Source of the DNA: Escarpia spicata
Taxonomy: Eukaryota; Annelida; Polychaeta; Sabellida; Siboglinidae
DNA: 64,000 nt
NCBI GenBank assembly: GCA_963995525.1
Contig: CAXEFP010000908.1
Location: 248,001-312,000, forward strand
Direction of reading: 5' to 3'
Notes under the pieces: generated by a model
The model's database searches: none
What the model saw: only the letters and a program-made list of their open reading frames with translations
What the model was told of the DNA's origin: nothing
Translations under genes and position numbers: made by a program
Part shown: positions 49,145 through 62,500 of the stretch, piece after piece
How the letters are laid out: each line of letters starts with the position of its first letter
How positions within the stretch are numbered: position 1 is the first letter of the stretch

Positions 49145-52100
49145 TTGTCTAAAGCAGCAGTACATTCAGTACTCACGAGACAAACATGTCCCATGTCAAA
49201 ATGTTCGAAACAAATTAATGCATATCACAGCAAAACGGTATTTGTAGTGCACTTTTTTCGGCGGAAGGATCTTTAATGTGGTCTTACCCCAAATAGATGT
49301 TTTGCATGTTACAAATCTTCACGAAGGCTAGATTGATATCAAGCTACACACATAACTAGATTAACCCCAAATGGGAATGCATGTTACCGTTTTATCCCCG
49401 TCACGTAAGTTACAAGAACATATTACGTAAGTTATAGGTATGAAAACTCATCCCCATTTGAAGTTTTTTCTTGTCTAAAGCAGCAGTACCTTCAGTACTC
49501 ACGAGACAAACATGTCCCATATCAAAGTGTTCGAAAAAAATTAATGCATATCACAGCAAAACGGTATTTGTAGTGCACTTTTTTCGGCGGAAGGATCTTT
49601 AATGTGTTCTTACCCCAAATAGATGTTATGCATGTTACAAATCTTCACGAAGGCTAGATTGATATCAAGCTACACACATAACTAGATTAATCACAAATGG
49701 GAATGCATGTTACCGTTCTATCTCCGTCACGTAAGTTACAAGAACATATTACGTAAGTTATAGGTGTGAAAACTAATCCCCATTTGAAGTTTTTTCTTAT
49801 CTAAAGCAGCAATACATTCAGTACTCACGAGACAAACATGTCCCATGTCAAAGTGTTCGAAAAAAATTAATGCATATCACAGCAAAACGGTATTTGTAGT
49901 GCACTTTTTTCGGCGGAAGGATCCTTAATGTGGTCTTATCCCAAATAGATGATTTGCATGTTACAAATCTTCACGAAGGCTAGATTGATATCAAGCTACA
50001 CACATAACTAGATTAACCCCAAATGGGAATGCATGTTACCGTTTTATCCCCGTCACGTAAGTTACAAGAACATATTACGTAAGTTATAGGTGTGAAAACT
50101 CATCCCCATTTGATGTTTTTTCTTGTCTAAAGCAGCAGTACCTTCAGTACTCACGAGACAAACATGTCCCATATCAAAGTGTTCGAAAAAAATTAATGCA
50201 TATCACAGCAAAACGGTATTTGTAATGCACTTTTTTCGGCGGAAGGATATTTAATGTGGTCTTACCCCAAATAGATGTTTTGCATGTTACAACTCTTCAC
50301 GAAGGCTAGATTGATATCAAGCTACACACATAACTAGATTAATCACAAATGGGAATGCATGTTACCGTTCTATCTCCGTCACGTAAGTTACAAGAACATA
50401 TTACGTAAGTTATAGGTGTGAAAACTAATCCCCATTTGAAGTTTTTTCTTATCTAAAGCAGCAGTACATTCAGTACTCACGAGACAAACATGTCCCATGT
50501 CAAAGTGTTCGAAAAAAATTAATGCATATCACAGCAAAACGGTATTTGTAGTGCACTTTTTTCGGCGGAAGGATCCTTAATGTGGTCTTATCCCAAATAG
50601 ATGTTTTGCATGTTACAAATCTTCACGAAGGCTAGATTGATATCAAGCTACACACATAACTAGATTAACCCCAAATGGGAATGCATGTTACCGTTTTATC
50701 CCCGTCACGTAAGTTACAAGAACATATTACGTAAGTTATAGGTGTGAAAACTCATCCCCATTTGATGTTTTATCTTGTCTAAAGCAGCAGTACATTCAGT
50801 ACTCACGAGACAAACATGTCCCATGTCAAAATGTTCGAAACAAATTAATGCATATCACAGCAAAACGGTATTTGTAGTGCACTTTTTTCGGCGGAAGGAT
50901 CCTTAATGTGGTCTTACCCCAAATAGATGTTTTGCATGTTACAAATCTTCACGAAGGCTAGATTGATATCAAGCTACACACATAACTAGATTAACCCCAA
51001 ATGGGAATGCATGTTACCGTTTTATCCCCGTCACGTAAGTTACAAGAACATATTACGTAAGTTATAGGTATGAAAACTCATCCCCATTTGAAGTTTTTTC
51101 TTGTCTAAAGCAGCAGTACCTTCAGTACTCACGAGACAAACATGTCCCATATCAAAGTGTTCGAAAAAAATTAATGCATATCACAGCAAAACGGTATTTG
51201 TAGTGCACTTTTTTCGGCGGAAGGATCTTTAATGTGTTCTTACCCCAAATAGATGTTATGCATGTTACAAATCTTCACGAAGGCTAGATTGATATCAAGC
51301 TACACACATAACTAGATTAATCACAAATGGGAATGCATGTTACCGTTCTATCTCCGTCACGTAAGTTACAAGAACATATTACGTAAGTTATAGGTGTGAA
51401 AACTAATCCCCATTTGAAGTTTTTTCTTATCTAAAGCAGCAATACATTCAGTACTCACGAGACAAACATGTCCCATGTCAAAGTGTTCGAAAAAAATTAA
51501 TGCATATCACAGCAAAACGGTATTTGTAGTGCACTTTTTTCGGCGGAAGGATCCTTAATGTGGTCTTATCCCAAATAGATGATTTGCATGTTACAAATCT
51601 TCACGAAGGCTAGATTGATATCAAGCTACACACATAACTAGATTAACCCCAAATGGGAATGCATGTTACCGTTTTATCCCCGTCACGTAAGTTACAAGAA
51701 CATATTACGTAAGTTATAGGTGTGAAAACTCATCCCCATTTGAAGTTTTTTCTTGTCTAAAGCAGCAGTACCTTCAGTACTCACGAGACAAACATGTCCC
51801 ATATCAAAGTGTTCGAAAAAAATTAATGCATATCACAGCAAAACGGTATTTGTAATGCATTATTTTCGGCGGAAGGATATTTAATGTGGTCTTACCCCAA
51901 ATAGATGTTTTGCATGTTACAAATCTTCACGAAGGCTAGATTGATATCAAGCTACACACATAACTAGATTAACCCCAAATGGGAATGCATGTTACCGTTT
52001 TATCCCCGTCACGTAAGTTACAAGAACATATTACGTAAGTTATAGGTGTGAAAACTCATCCCCATTTGATGTTTTATCTTGTCTAAAGCAGCAGTACATT

Positions 52101-54360
52101 CAGTACTCACGAGACAAACATGTCCCATGTCAAAATGTTCGAAACAAATTAATGCATATCACAGCAAAACGGTATTTGTAGTGCACTTTTTTCGGCGGAA
52201 GGATCCTTAATGTGGTCTTACCCCAAATAGATGTTTTGCATGTTACAAATCTTCACGAAGGCTAGATTGATATCAAGCTACACACATAACTAGATTAACC
52301 CCAAATGGGAATGCATGTTACCGTTTTATCCCCGTCACGTAAGTTACAAGAACATATTACGTAAGTTATAGGTATGAAAACTCATCCCCATTTGAAGTTT
52401 TTTCTTGTCTAAAGCAGCAGTACCTTCAGTACTCACGAGACAAACATGTCCCATATCAAAGTGTTCGAAAAAAATTAATGCATATCACAGCAAAACGGTA
52501 TATGTAGTGCACTTTTTTCGGCGGAAGGATCTTTAATGTGTTCTTACCCCAAATAGATGTTATGCATGTTACAAATCTTCACGAAGGCTAGATTGATATC
52601 AAGCTACACACATAACTAGATTAATCACAAATGGGAATGCATGTTACCGTTCTATCTCCGTCACGTAAGTTACAAGAACATATTACGTAAGTTATAGGTG
52701 TGAAAACTAATCCCCATTTGAAGTTTTTTCTTATCTAAAGCAGCAATACATTCAGTACTCACGAGACAAACATGTCCCATGTCAAAGTGTTCGAAAAAAA
52801 TTAATGCATATCACAGCAAAACGGTATTTGTAGTGCACTTTTTTCGGCGGAAGGATCCTTAATGTGGTCTTATCCCAAATAGATGATTTGCATGTTACAA
52901 ATCTTCACGAAGGCTAGATTGATATCAAGCTACACACATAACTAGATTAACCCCAAATGGGAATGCATGTTACCGTTTTATCCCCGTCACGTAAGTTACA
53001 AGAACATATTACGTAAGTTATAGGTGTGAAAACTCATCCCCATTTGAAGTTTTTTCTTGTCTAAAGCAGCAGTACCTTCAGTACTCACGAGACAAACATG
53101 TCCCATATCAAAGTGTTCGAAAAAAATTAATGCATATCACAGCAAAACGGTATTTGTAATGCACTTTTTTCGGCGGAAGGATATTTAATGTGGTCTTACC
53201 CCAAATAGATGTTTTGCATGTTACAAATCTTCACGAAGGCTAGATTGATATCAAGCTACACACATAACTAGATTAACCCCAAATGGGAATGCATGTTACC
53301 GTTTTATCCCCGTCACGTAAGTTACAAGAACATATTACGTAAGTTATAGGTGTGAAAACTCATCCCCATTTGATGTTTTATCTTGTCTAAAGCAGCAGTA
53401 CATTCAGTACTCACGAGACAAACATGTCCCATGTCAAAATGTTCGAAAAAAATTAATGCATATCACAGCCAAACGGTATTTGTAGTGCACTTTTTTCGGC
53501 GGAAGGATCCTTACTGTGGTCTTACCCCAAATAGATGTTTTGCATGATACAAATCTTCACGAAGGCTAGATTGATATCAAGCTACACACATAACTAGATT
53601 AACCCCAAATGGGAATGCATGTTACCGTTTTATCCCCGTCACGGTAGTTACAAGAACATATTACGTAAGTTATAGGTGTGAAAACTCATCCCCATTTGAA
53701 GTTTTTTCTTGTCTAAAGCAGCAGTACCTTCAGTACTCACGAGACAAACATGTCCCATATCAAAGTGTTCGAAAAAAATTAATGCATATCACAGCAAAAC
53801 GGTATTTGTAGTGCACTTTTTTCGGCGGAAGGATCTTTAATGTGGTCTTACCCCAAATAGATGTTATGCATGTTACAAATCTTCACGAAGGCTAGATTGA
53901 TATCAAGCTACACACATAACTAGATTAATCACAAATGGGAATGCATGTTACCGTTCTATCTCCGTCACGTAAGTTACAAGAACATATTACGTAAGTTATA
54001 GGTGTGAAAACTAATCCCCATTTGAAGTTTTTTCTTATCTAAAGCAGCAGTACATTCAGTACTCACGAGACAAACATGTCCCATGTCAAAGTGTTCGAAA
54101 AAAATTAATGCATATCACAGCAAAACGGTATTTGTAGTGCACTTTTTTCGGCGGAAGGATCCTTAATGTGGTCTTATCCCAAATAGATGTTTTGCATGTT
54201 ACAAATCTTCACGAAGGCTAGATTGATATCAAGCTACACACATAACTAGATTAACCCCAAATGGGAATGCATGTTACCGTTTTATCCCCGTCACGTAAGT
54301 TACAAGAACATATTACGTAAGTTATAGGTGTGAAAACTCATCCCCATTTGATGTTTTATC
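49145..54360 (+). repeat. PQRS (1304-bp) higher-order repeat domain, first run
   Basis: PQRS blocks start at 49145, 50775 and 52079. The first is followed by one extra alpha-N monomer (50449), giving a 5-monomer unit. The second is followed directly by the third. The third is followed by three monomers (53383, 53709, 54035). Odd alleles include gatgttttttc before 50123, acaactcttc in that monomer, gcattattttcgg near 51858, ggtatatg near 52497, gcatgatac near 53543 and cacggtagtt near 53640. Confidence 0.75.
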
Positions 54361-57300
54361 TTGTCTAAAGCAGCAGTACATTCAGTACTCACGAGACAAA
54401 CATGTCCCATGTCAAAATGTTCGAAACAAATTAATGCATATCACAGCAAAACGGTATTTGTAGTGCACTTTTTTCGGCGGAAGGATCCTTAATGTGGTCT
54501 TACCCCAAATAGATGTTTTGCATGTTACAAATCTTCACGAAGGCTAGATTGATATCAAGCTACACACATAACTAGATTAACCCCAAATGGGAATGCATGT
54601 TACCGTTTTATCCCCGTCACGTAAGTTACAAGAACATATTACGTAAGTTATAGGTATGAAAACTCATCCCCATTTGAAGTTTTTTCTTGTCTAAAGCAGC
54701 AGTACCTTCAGTACTCACGAGACAAACATGTCCCATATCAAAGTGTTCGAAAAAAATTAATGCATATCACAGCAAAACGGTATTTGTAGTGCACTTTTTT
54801 CGGCGGAAGGATCTTTAATGTGTTCTTACCCCAAATAGATGTTATGCATGTTACAAATCTTCACGAAGGCTAGATTGATATCAAGCTACACACATAACTA
54901 GATTAATCACAAATGGGAATGCATGTTACCGTTCTATCTCCGTCACGTAAGTTACAAGAACATATTACGTAAGTTATAGGTGTGAAAACTAATCCCCATT
55001 TGAAGTTTTTTCTTATCTAAAGCAGCAATACATTCAGTACTCACGAGACAAACATGTCCCATGTCAAAGTGTTCGAAACAAATTAATGCATATCACAGCA
55101 AAACGGTATTTGTAGTGCACTTTTTTCGGCGGAAGGATCCTTAATGTGGTCTTATCCCAAATAGATGATTTGCATGTTACAAATCTTCACGAAGGCTAGA
55201 TTGATATCAAGCTACACACATAACTAGATTAACCCCAAATGGGAATGCATGTTACCGTTTTATCCCCGTCACGTAAGTTACAAGAACATATTACGTAAGT
55301 TATAGGTGTGAAAACTCATCCCCATTTGAAGTTTTTTCTTGTCTAAAGCAGCAGTACCTTCAGTACTCACGAGACAAACATGTCCCATATCAAAGTGTTC
55401 GAAAAAAATTAATGCATATCACAGCAAAACGGTATTTGTAATGCACTTTTTTCGGCGGAAGGATATTTAATGTGGTCTTACCCCAAATAGATGTTTTGCA
55501 TGTTACAAATCTTCACGAAGGCTAGATTGATATCAAGCTACACACATAACTAGATTAACCCCAAATGGGAATGCATGTTACCGTTTTATCCCCGTCACGT
55601 AAGTTACAAGAACATATTACGTAAGTTATAGGTGTGAAAACTCATCCCCATTTGATGTTTTATCTTGTCTAAAGCAGCAGTACATTCAGTACTCACGAGA
55701 CAAACATGTCCCATGTCAAAATGTTCGAAACAAATTAATGCATATCACAGCAAAACGGTATTTGTAGTGCACTTTTTTCGGCGGAAGGATCCTTAATGTG
55801 GTCTTACCCCAAATAGATGTTTTGCATGTTACAAATCTTCACGAAGGCTAGATTGATATCAAGCTACACACATAACTAGATTAACCCCAAATGGGAATGC
55901 ATGTTACCGTTTTATCCCCGTCACGTAAGTTACAAGAACATATTACGTAAGTTATAGGTATGAAAACTCATCCCCATTTGAAGTTTTTTCTTGTCTAAAG
56001 CAGCAGTACCTTCAGTACTCACGAGACAAACATGTCCCATATCAAAGTGTTCGAAAAAAATTAATGCATATCACAGCAAAACGGTATATGTAGTGCACTT
56101 TTTTCGGCGGAAGGATCTTTAATGTGTTCTTACCCCTAATAGATGTTATGCATGTTACAAATCTTCACGAAGGCTAGATTGATATCAAGCTACACACATA
56201 ACTAGATTAATCACAAATGGGAATGCATGTTACCGTTCTATCTCCGTCACGTAAGTTACAAGAACATATTACGTAAGTTATAGGTGTGAAAACTAATCCC
56301 CATTTGAAGTTTTTTCTTATCTAAAGCAGCAATACATTCAGTACTCACGAGACAAACATGTCCCATGTCAAAGTGTTCGAAAAAAATTAATGCATATCAC
56401 AGCAAAACGGTATTTGTAGTGCACTTTTTTCGGCGGAAGGATCCTTAATGTGGTCTTATCCCAAATAGATGATTTGCATGTTACAAATCTTCACGAAGGC
56501 TAGATTGATATCAAGCTACACACATAACTAGATTAACCCCAAATGGGAATGCATGTTACCGTTTTATCCCCGTCACGTAAGTTACAAGAACATATTACGT
56601 AAGTTATAGGTGTGAAAACTCATCCCCATTTGAAGTTTTTTCTTGTCTAAAGCAGCAGTACCTTCAGTACTCACGAGACAAACATGTCCCATATCAAAGT
56701 GTTCGAAAAAAATTAATGCATATCACAGCAAAACGGTATTTGTAATGCACTTTTTTCGGCGGAAGGATATTTAATGTGGTCTTACCCCAAATAGATGTTT
56801 TGCATGTTACAAATCTTCACGAAGGCTAGATTGATATCAAGCTACACACATAACTAGATTAACCCCAAATGGGAATGCATGTTACCGTTTTATCCCCGTC
56901 ACGTAAGTTACAAGAACATATTACGTAAGTTATAGGTGTGAAAACTCATCCCCATTTGATGTTTTATCTTGTCTAAAGCAGCAGTACATTCAGTACTCAC
57001 GAGACAAACATGTCCCATGTCAAAATGTTCGAAAAAAATTAATGCATATCACAGCCAAACGGTATTTGTAGTGCACTTTTTTCGGCGGAAGGATCCTTAC
57101 TGTGGTCTTACCCCAAATAGATGTTTTGCATGATACAAATCTTCACGAAGGCTAGATTGATATCAAGCTACACACATAACTAGATTAACCCCAAATGGGA
57201 ATGCATGTTACCGTTTTATCCCCGTCACGTAAGTTACAAGAACATATTACGTAAGTTATAGGTGTGAAAACTCATCCCCATTTGAAGTTTTTTCATGTCT

Positions 57301-59576
57301 AGAGCAGCAGTACCTTCAGTACTCACGAGACAAACATGTCCCATATCAAAGTGTTCGAAAAAAATTAATGCATATCACAGCAAAACGGTATTTGTAGTGC
57401 ACTTTTTTCGGCGGAAGGATCCTTACTGTGGTCTTACCCCAAATAGATGTTTTGCATGTTACAAATCTTCACGAAGGCTAGATTGATATCAAGCTACACA
57501 CATAACTAGATTAATCACAAATGGGAATGCATGTTACCGTTCTATCTCCGTCACGTAAGTTACAAGAACATATTACGTAAGTTATAGGTGTGAAAACTCA
57601 TCCCCATTTGATGTTTTATCTTGTCTAAAGCAGCAGTACATTCAGTACTCACAAGACAAACATGTCCCATGTCAAAATGTTCGAAAAAAATTAATGCATA
57701 TCACAGCAAAACGGTATTTGTAGTGCACTTTTTTCGGCGGAAGGATCCTTACTGTGGTCTTACCCCAAATAGATGTTTTGCATGTTACAAATCTTCACGA
57801 AGGCTAGATTGATATCAAGCTACACACATAACTAGATTAACCCCAAATGGGAATGCATGTTACCGTTTTATCCCCGTCACGTAAGTTACAAGAACATATT
57901 ACGTAAGTTATAGGTGTGAAAACTCATCCCCATTTGATGTTTTATCTTGTCTAAAGCAGCAGTACATTCAGTACTCACGAGACAAACATGTCCCATGTCA
58001 AAATGTTCGAAAAAAATTAATGCATATCACAGCCAAACGGTATTTGTAGTGCACTTTTTTCGGCGGAAGGATCCTTACTGTGGTCTTACCCCAAATAGAT
58101 GTTTTGCATGATACAAATCTTCACGAAGGCTAGATTGATATCAAGCTACACACATAACTAGATTAACCCCAAATGGGAATGCATGTTACCGTTTTATCCC
58201 CGTCACGTAAGTTACAAGAACATATTACGTAAGTTATAGGTGTGAAAACTCATCCCCATTTGAAGTTTTTTCTTGTCTTAAGCAGCAGTACCTTCAGTAC
58301 TCACGAGACAAACATGTCCCATATCAAAGTGTTCGAAAAAAATTAATGCATATCACAGCAAAACGGTATTTGTAGTGCACTTTTTTCGGCGGAAGGATCT
58401 TTAATGTGGTCTTACCCCAAATAGATGTTATGCATGTTACAAATCTTCACGAAGGCTAGATTGATATCAAGCTACACACATAACTAGATTAATCACAAAT
58501 GGGAATGCATGTTACCGTTCTATCTCCGTCACGTAAGTTACAAGAACATATTACGTAAGTTATAGGTGTGAAAACTCATCCCCATTTGATGTTTTATCTT
58601 GTCTAAAGCAGCAGTACATTCAGTACTCACAAGACAAACATGTCCCATGTCAAAATGTTCGAAAAAAATTAATGCATATCACAGCAAAACGGTATTTGTA
58701 GTGCACTTTTTTCGGCGGAAGGATCCTTACTGTGGTCTTACCCCAAATAGATGTTTTGCATGTTACAAATCTTCACGAAGGCTAGATTGATATCAAGCTA
58801 CACACATAACTAGATTAACCCCAAATGGGAATGCATGTTACCGTTTTATCCCCGTCACGTAAGTTACAAGAACATATTACGTAAGTTATAGGTGTGAAAA
58901 CTCATCCCCATTTGATGTTTTATCTTGTCTAAAGCAGCAGTACATTCAGTACTCACGAGACAAACATGTCCCATGTCAAAATGTTCGAAAAAAATTAATG
59001 CATATCACAGCAAAACGGTATATGTAGTGCACTTTTTTCGGCGGAAGGATCTTTAATGTGTTCTTACCCCTAATAGATGTTATGCATGTTACAAATCTTC
59101 ACGAAGGCTAGATTGATATCAAGCTACACACATAACTAGATTAATCACAAATGGGAATGCATGTTACCGTTCTATCTCCGTCACGTAAGTTACAAGAACA
59201 TATTACGTAAGTTATAGGTGTGAAAACTAATCCCCATTTGAAGTTTTTTCTTATCTAAAGCAGCAATACATTCAGTACTCACGAGACAAACATGTCCCAT
59301 GTCAAAGTGTTCGAAAAAAATTAATGCATATCACAGCAAAACGGTATTTGTAGTGCACTTTTTTCGGCGGAAGGATCCTTAATGTGGTCTTATCCCAAAT
59401 AGATGATTTGCATGTTACAAATCTTCACGAAGGCTAGATTGATATCAAGCTACACACATAACTAGATTAACCCCAAATGGGAATGCATGTTACCGTTTTA
59501 TCCCCGTCACGTAAGTTACAAGAACATATTACGTAAGTTATAGGTGTGAAAACTCATCCCCATTTGAAGTTTTTTC
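54035..59576 (+). repeat. 17-monomer segmental duplication, copy 1 (5542 bp)
   Basis: It starts with alpha-N (54035), then PQRS at 54361 and at 55665, followed by nine less regular monomers. Shared markers with copy 2 are ggtatatg with cccctaatag in Q (55991), gcatgatac in beta (56969), catgtctagagc at 57294, and cacaag at 57621. The segment 57621-58598 is partly doubled at 58599. The beta monomer at 58925 switches into a Q-type tail. Confidence 0.8.
58925..59250 (+). repeat. Chimeric monomer (beta head, Q tail)
   Basis: The head has acattc, catgtcaaaatg and gaaaaaaatt as in beta monomers. From ggtatatg near 59017 it carries tgtgttctta, cccctaatag, gatgttatgc and attaatcac, the exact set of the Q monomers at 55991 and 61533. 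The switch lies after the aaaatg marker and before ggtatatg. It joins an irregular cacaag segment back to R (59251). Confidence 0.7.
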
Positions 59577-62500
59577 TTATCTAAAGCAGCAGTACATTCA
59601 GTACTCACGAGACAAACATGTCCCATGTCAAAGTGTTCGAAAAAAATTAATGCATATCACAGCAAAACGGTATTTGTAGTGCACTTTTTTCGGCGGAAGG
59701 ATCCTTAATGTGGTCTTATCCCAAATAGATGTTTTGCATGTTACAAATCTTCACGAAGGCTAGATTGATATCAAGCTACACACATAACTAGATTAACCCC
59801 AAATGGGAATGCATGTTACCGTTTTATCCCCGTCACGTAAGTTACAAGAACATATTACGTAAGTTATAGGTGTGAAAACTCATCCCCATTTGATGTTTTA
59901 TCTTGTCTAAAGCAGCAGTACATTCAGTACTCACGAGACAAACATGTCCCATGTCAAAATGTTCGAAACAAATTAATGCATATCACAGCAAAACGGTATT
60001 TGTAGTGCACTTTTTTCGGCGGAAGGATCCTTAATGTGGTCTTACCCCAAATAGATGTTTTGCATGTTACAAATCTTCACGAAGGCTAGATTGATATCAA
60101 GCTACACACATAACTAGATTAACCCCAAATGGGAATGCATGTTACCGTTTTATCCCCGTCACGTAAGTTACAAGAACATATTACGTAAGTTATAGGTATG
60201 AAAACTCATCCCCATTTGAAGTTTTTTCTTGTCTAAAGCAGCAGTACCTTCAGTACTCACGAGACAAACATGTCCCATATCAAAGTGTTCGAAAAAAATT
60301 AATGCATATCACAGCAAAACGGTATTTGTAGTGCACTTTTTTCGGCGGAAGGATCTTTAATGTGTTCTTACCCCAAATAGATGTTATGCATGTTACAAAT
60401 CTTCACGAAGGCTAGATTGATATCAAGCTACACACATAACTAGATTAATCACAAATGGGAATGCATGTTACCGTTCTATCTCCGTCACGTAAGTTACAAG
60501 AACATATTACGTAAGTTATAGGTGTGAAAACTAATCCCCATTTGAAGTTTTTTCTTATCTAAAGCAGCAATACATTCAGTACTCACGAGACAAACATGTC
60601 CCATGTCAAAGTGTTCGAAAAAAATTAATGCATATCACAGCAAAACGGTATTTGTAGTGCACTTTTTTCGGCGGAAGGATCCTTAATGTGGTCTTATCCC
60701 AAATAGATGATTTGCATGTTACAAATCTTCACGAAGGCTAGATTGATATCAAGCTACACACATAACTAGATTAACCCCAAATGGGAATGCATGTTACCGT
60801 TTTATCCCCGTCACGTAAGTTACAAGAACATATTACGTAAGTTATAGGTGTGAAAACTCATCCCCATTTGAAGTTTTTTCTTGTCTAAAGCAGCAGTACC
60901 TTCAGTACTCACGAGACAAACATGTCCCATATCAAAGTGTTCGAAAAAAATTAATGCATATCACAGCAAAACGGTATTTGTAATGCACTTTTTTCGGCGG
61001 AAGGATATTTAATGTGGTCTTACCCCAAATAGATGTTTTGCATGTTACAAATCTTCACGAAGGCTAGATTGATATCAAGCTACACACATAACTAGATTAA
61101 CCCCAAATGGGAATGCATGTTACCGTTTTATCCCCGTCACGTAAGTTACAAGAACATATTACGTAAGTTATAGGTGTGAAAACTCATCCCCATTTGATGT
61201 TTTATCTTGTCTAAAGCAGCAGTACATTCAGTACTCACGAGACAAACATGTCCCATGTCAAAATGTTCGAAACAAATTAATGCATATCACAGCAAAACGG
61301 TATTTGTAGTGCACTTTTTTCGGCGGAAGGATCCTTAATGTGGTCTTACCCCAAATAGATGTTTTGCATGTTACAAATCTTCACGAAGGCTAGATTGATA
61401 TCAAGCTACACACATAACTAGATTAACCCCAAATGGGAATGCATGTTACCGTTTTATCCCCGTCACGTAAGTTACAAGAACATATTACGTAAGTTATAGG
61501 TATGAAAACTCATCCCCATTTGAAGTTTTTTCTTGTCTAAAGCAGCAGTACCTTCAGTACTCACGAGACAAACATGTCCCATATCAAAGTGTTCGAAAAA
61601 AATTAATGCATATCACAGCAAAACGGTATATGTAGTGCACTTTTTTCGGCGGAAGGATCTTTAATGTGTTCTTACCCCTAATAGATGTTATGCATGTTAC
61701 AAATCTTCACGAAGGCTAGATTGATATCAAGCTACACACATAACTAGATTAATCACAAATGGGAATGCATGTTACCGTTCTATCTCCGTCACGTAAGTTA
61801 CAAGAACATATTACGTAAGTTATAGGTGTGAAAACTAATCCCCATTTGAAGTTTTTTCTTATCTAAAGCAGCAATACATTCAGTACTCACGAGACAAACA
61901 TGTCCCATGTCAAAGTGTTCGAAAAAAATTAATGCATATCACAGCAAAACGGTATTTGTAGTGCACTTTTTTCGGCGGAAGGATCCTTAATGTGGTCTTA
62001 TCCCAAATAGATGATTTGCATGTTACAAATCTTCACGAAGGCTAGATTGATATCAAGCTACACACATAACTAGATTAACCCCAAATGGGAATGCATGTTA
62101 CCGTTTTATCCCCGTCACGTAAGTTACAAGAACATATTACGTAAGTTATAGGTGTGAAAACTCATCCCCATTTGAAGTTTTTTCTTGTCTAAAGCAGCAG
62201 TACCTTCAGTACTCACGAGACAAACATGTCCCATATCAAAGTGTTCGAAAAAAATTAATGCATATCACAGCAAAACGGTATTTGTAATGCACTTTTTTCG
62301 GCGGAAGGATATTTAATGTGGTCTTACCCCAAATAGATGTTTTGCATGTTACAAATCTTCACGAAGGCTAGATTGATATCAAGCTACACACATAACTAGA
62401 TTAACCCCAAATGGGAATGCATGTTACCGTTTTATCCCCGTCACGTAAGTTACAAGAACATATTACGTAAGTTATAGGTGTGAAAACTCATCCCCATTTG

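Noticed and set aside
57295..57486. ATG-started frames at 57295 and 62837 as a true coding start
   Set aside because: The ATG comes from cttgtctaaagc changing to catgtctagagc in one monomer that was later copied in the 17-monomer duplication. There is no other support for translation.
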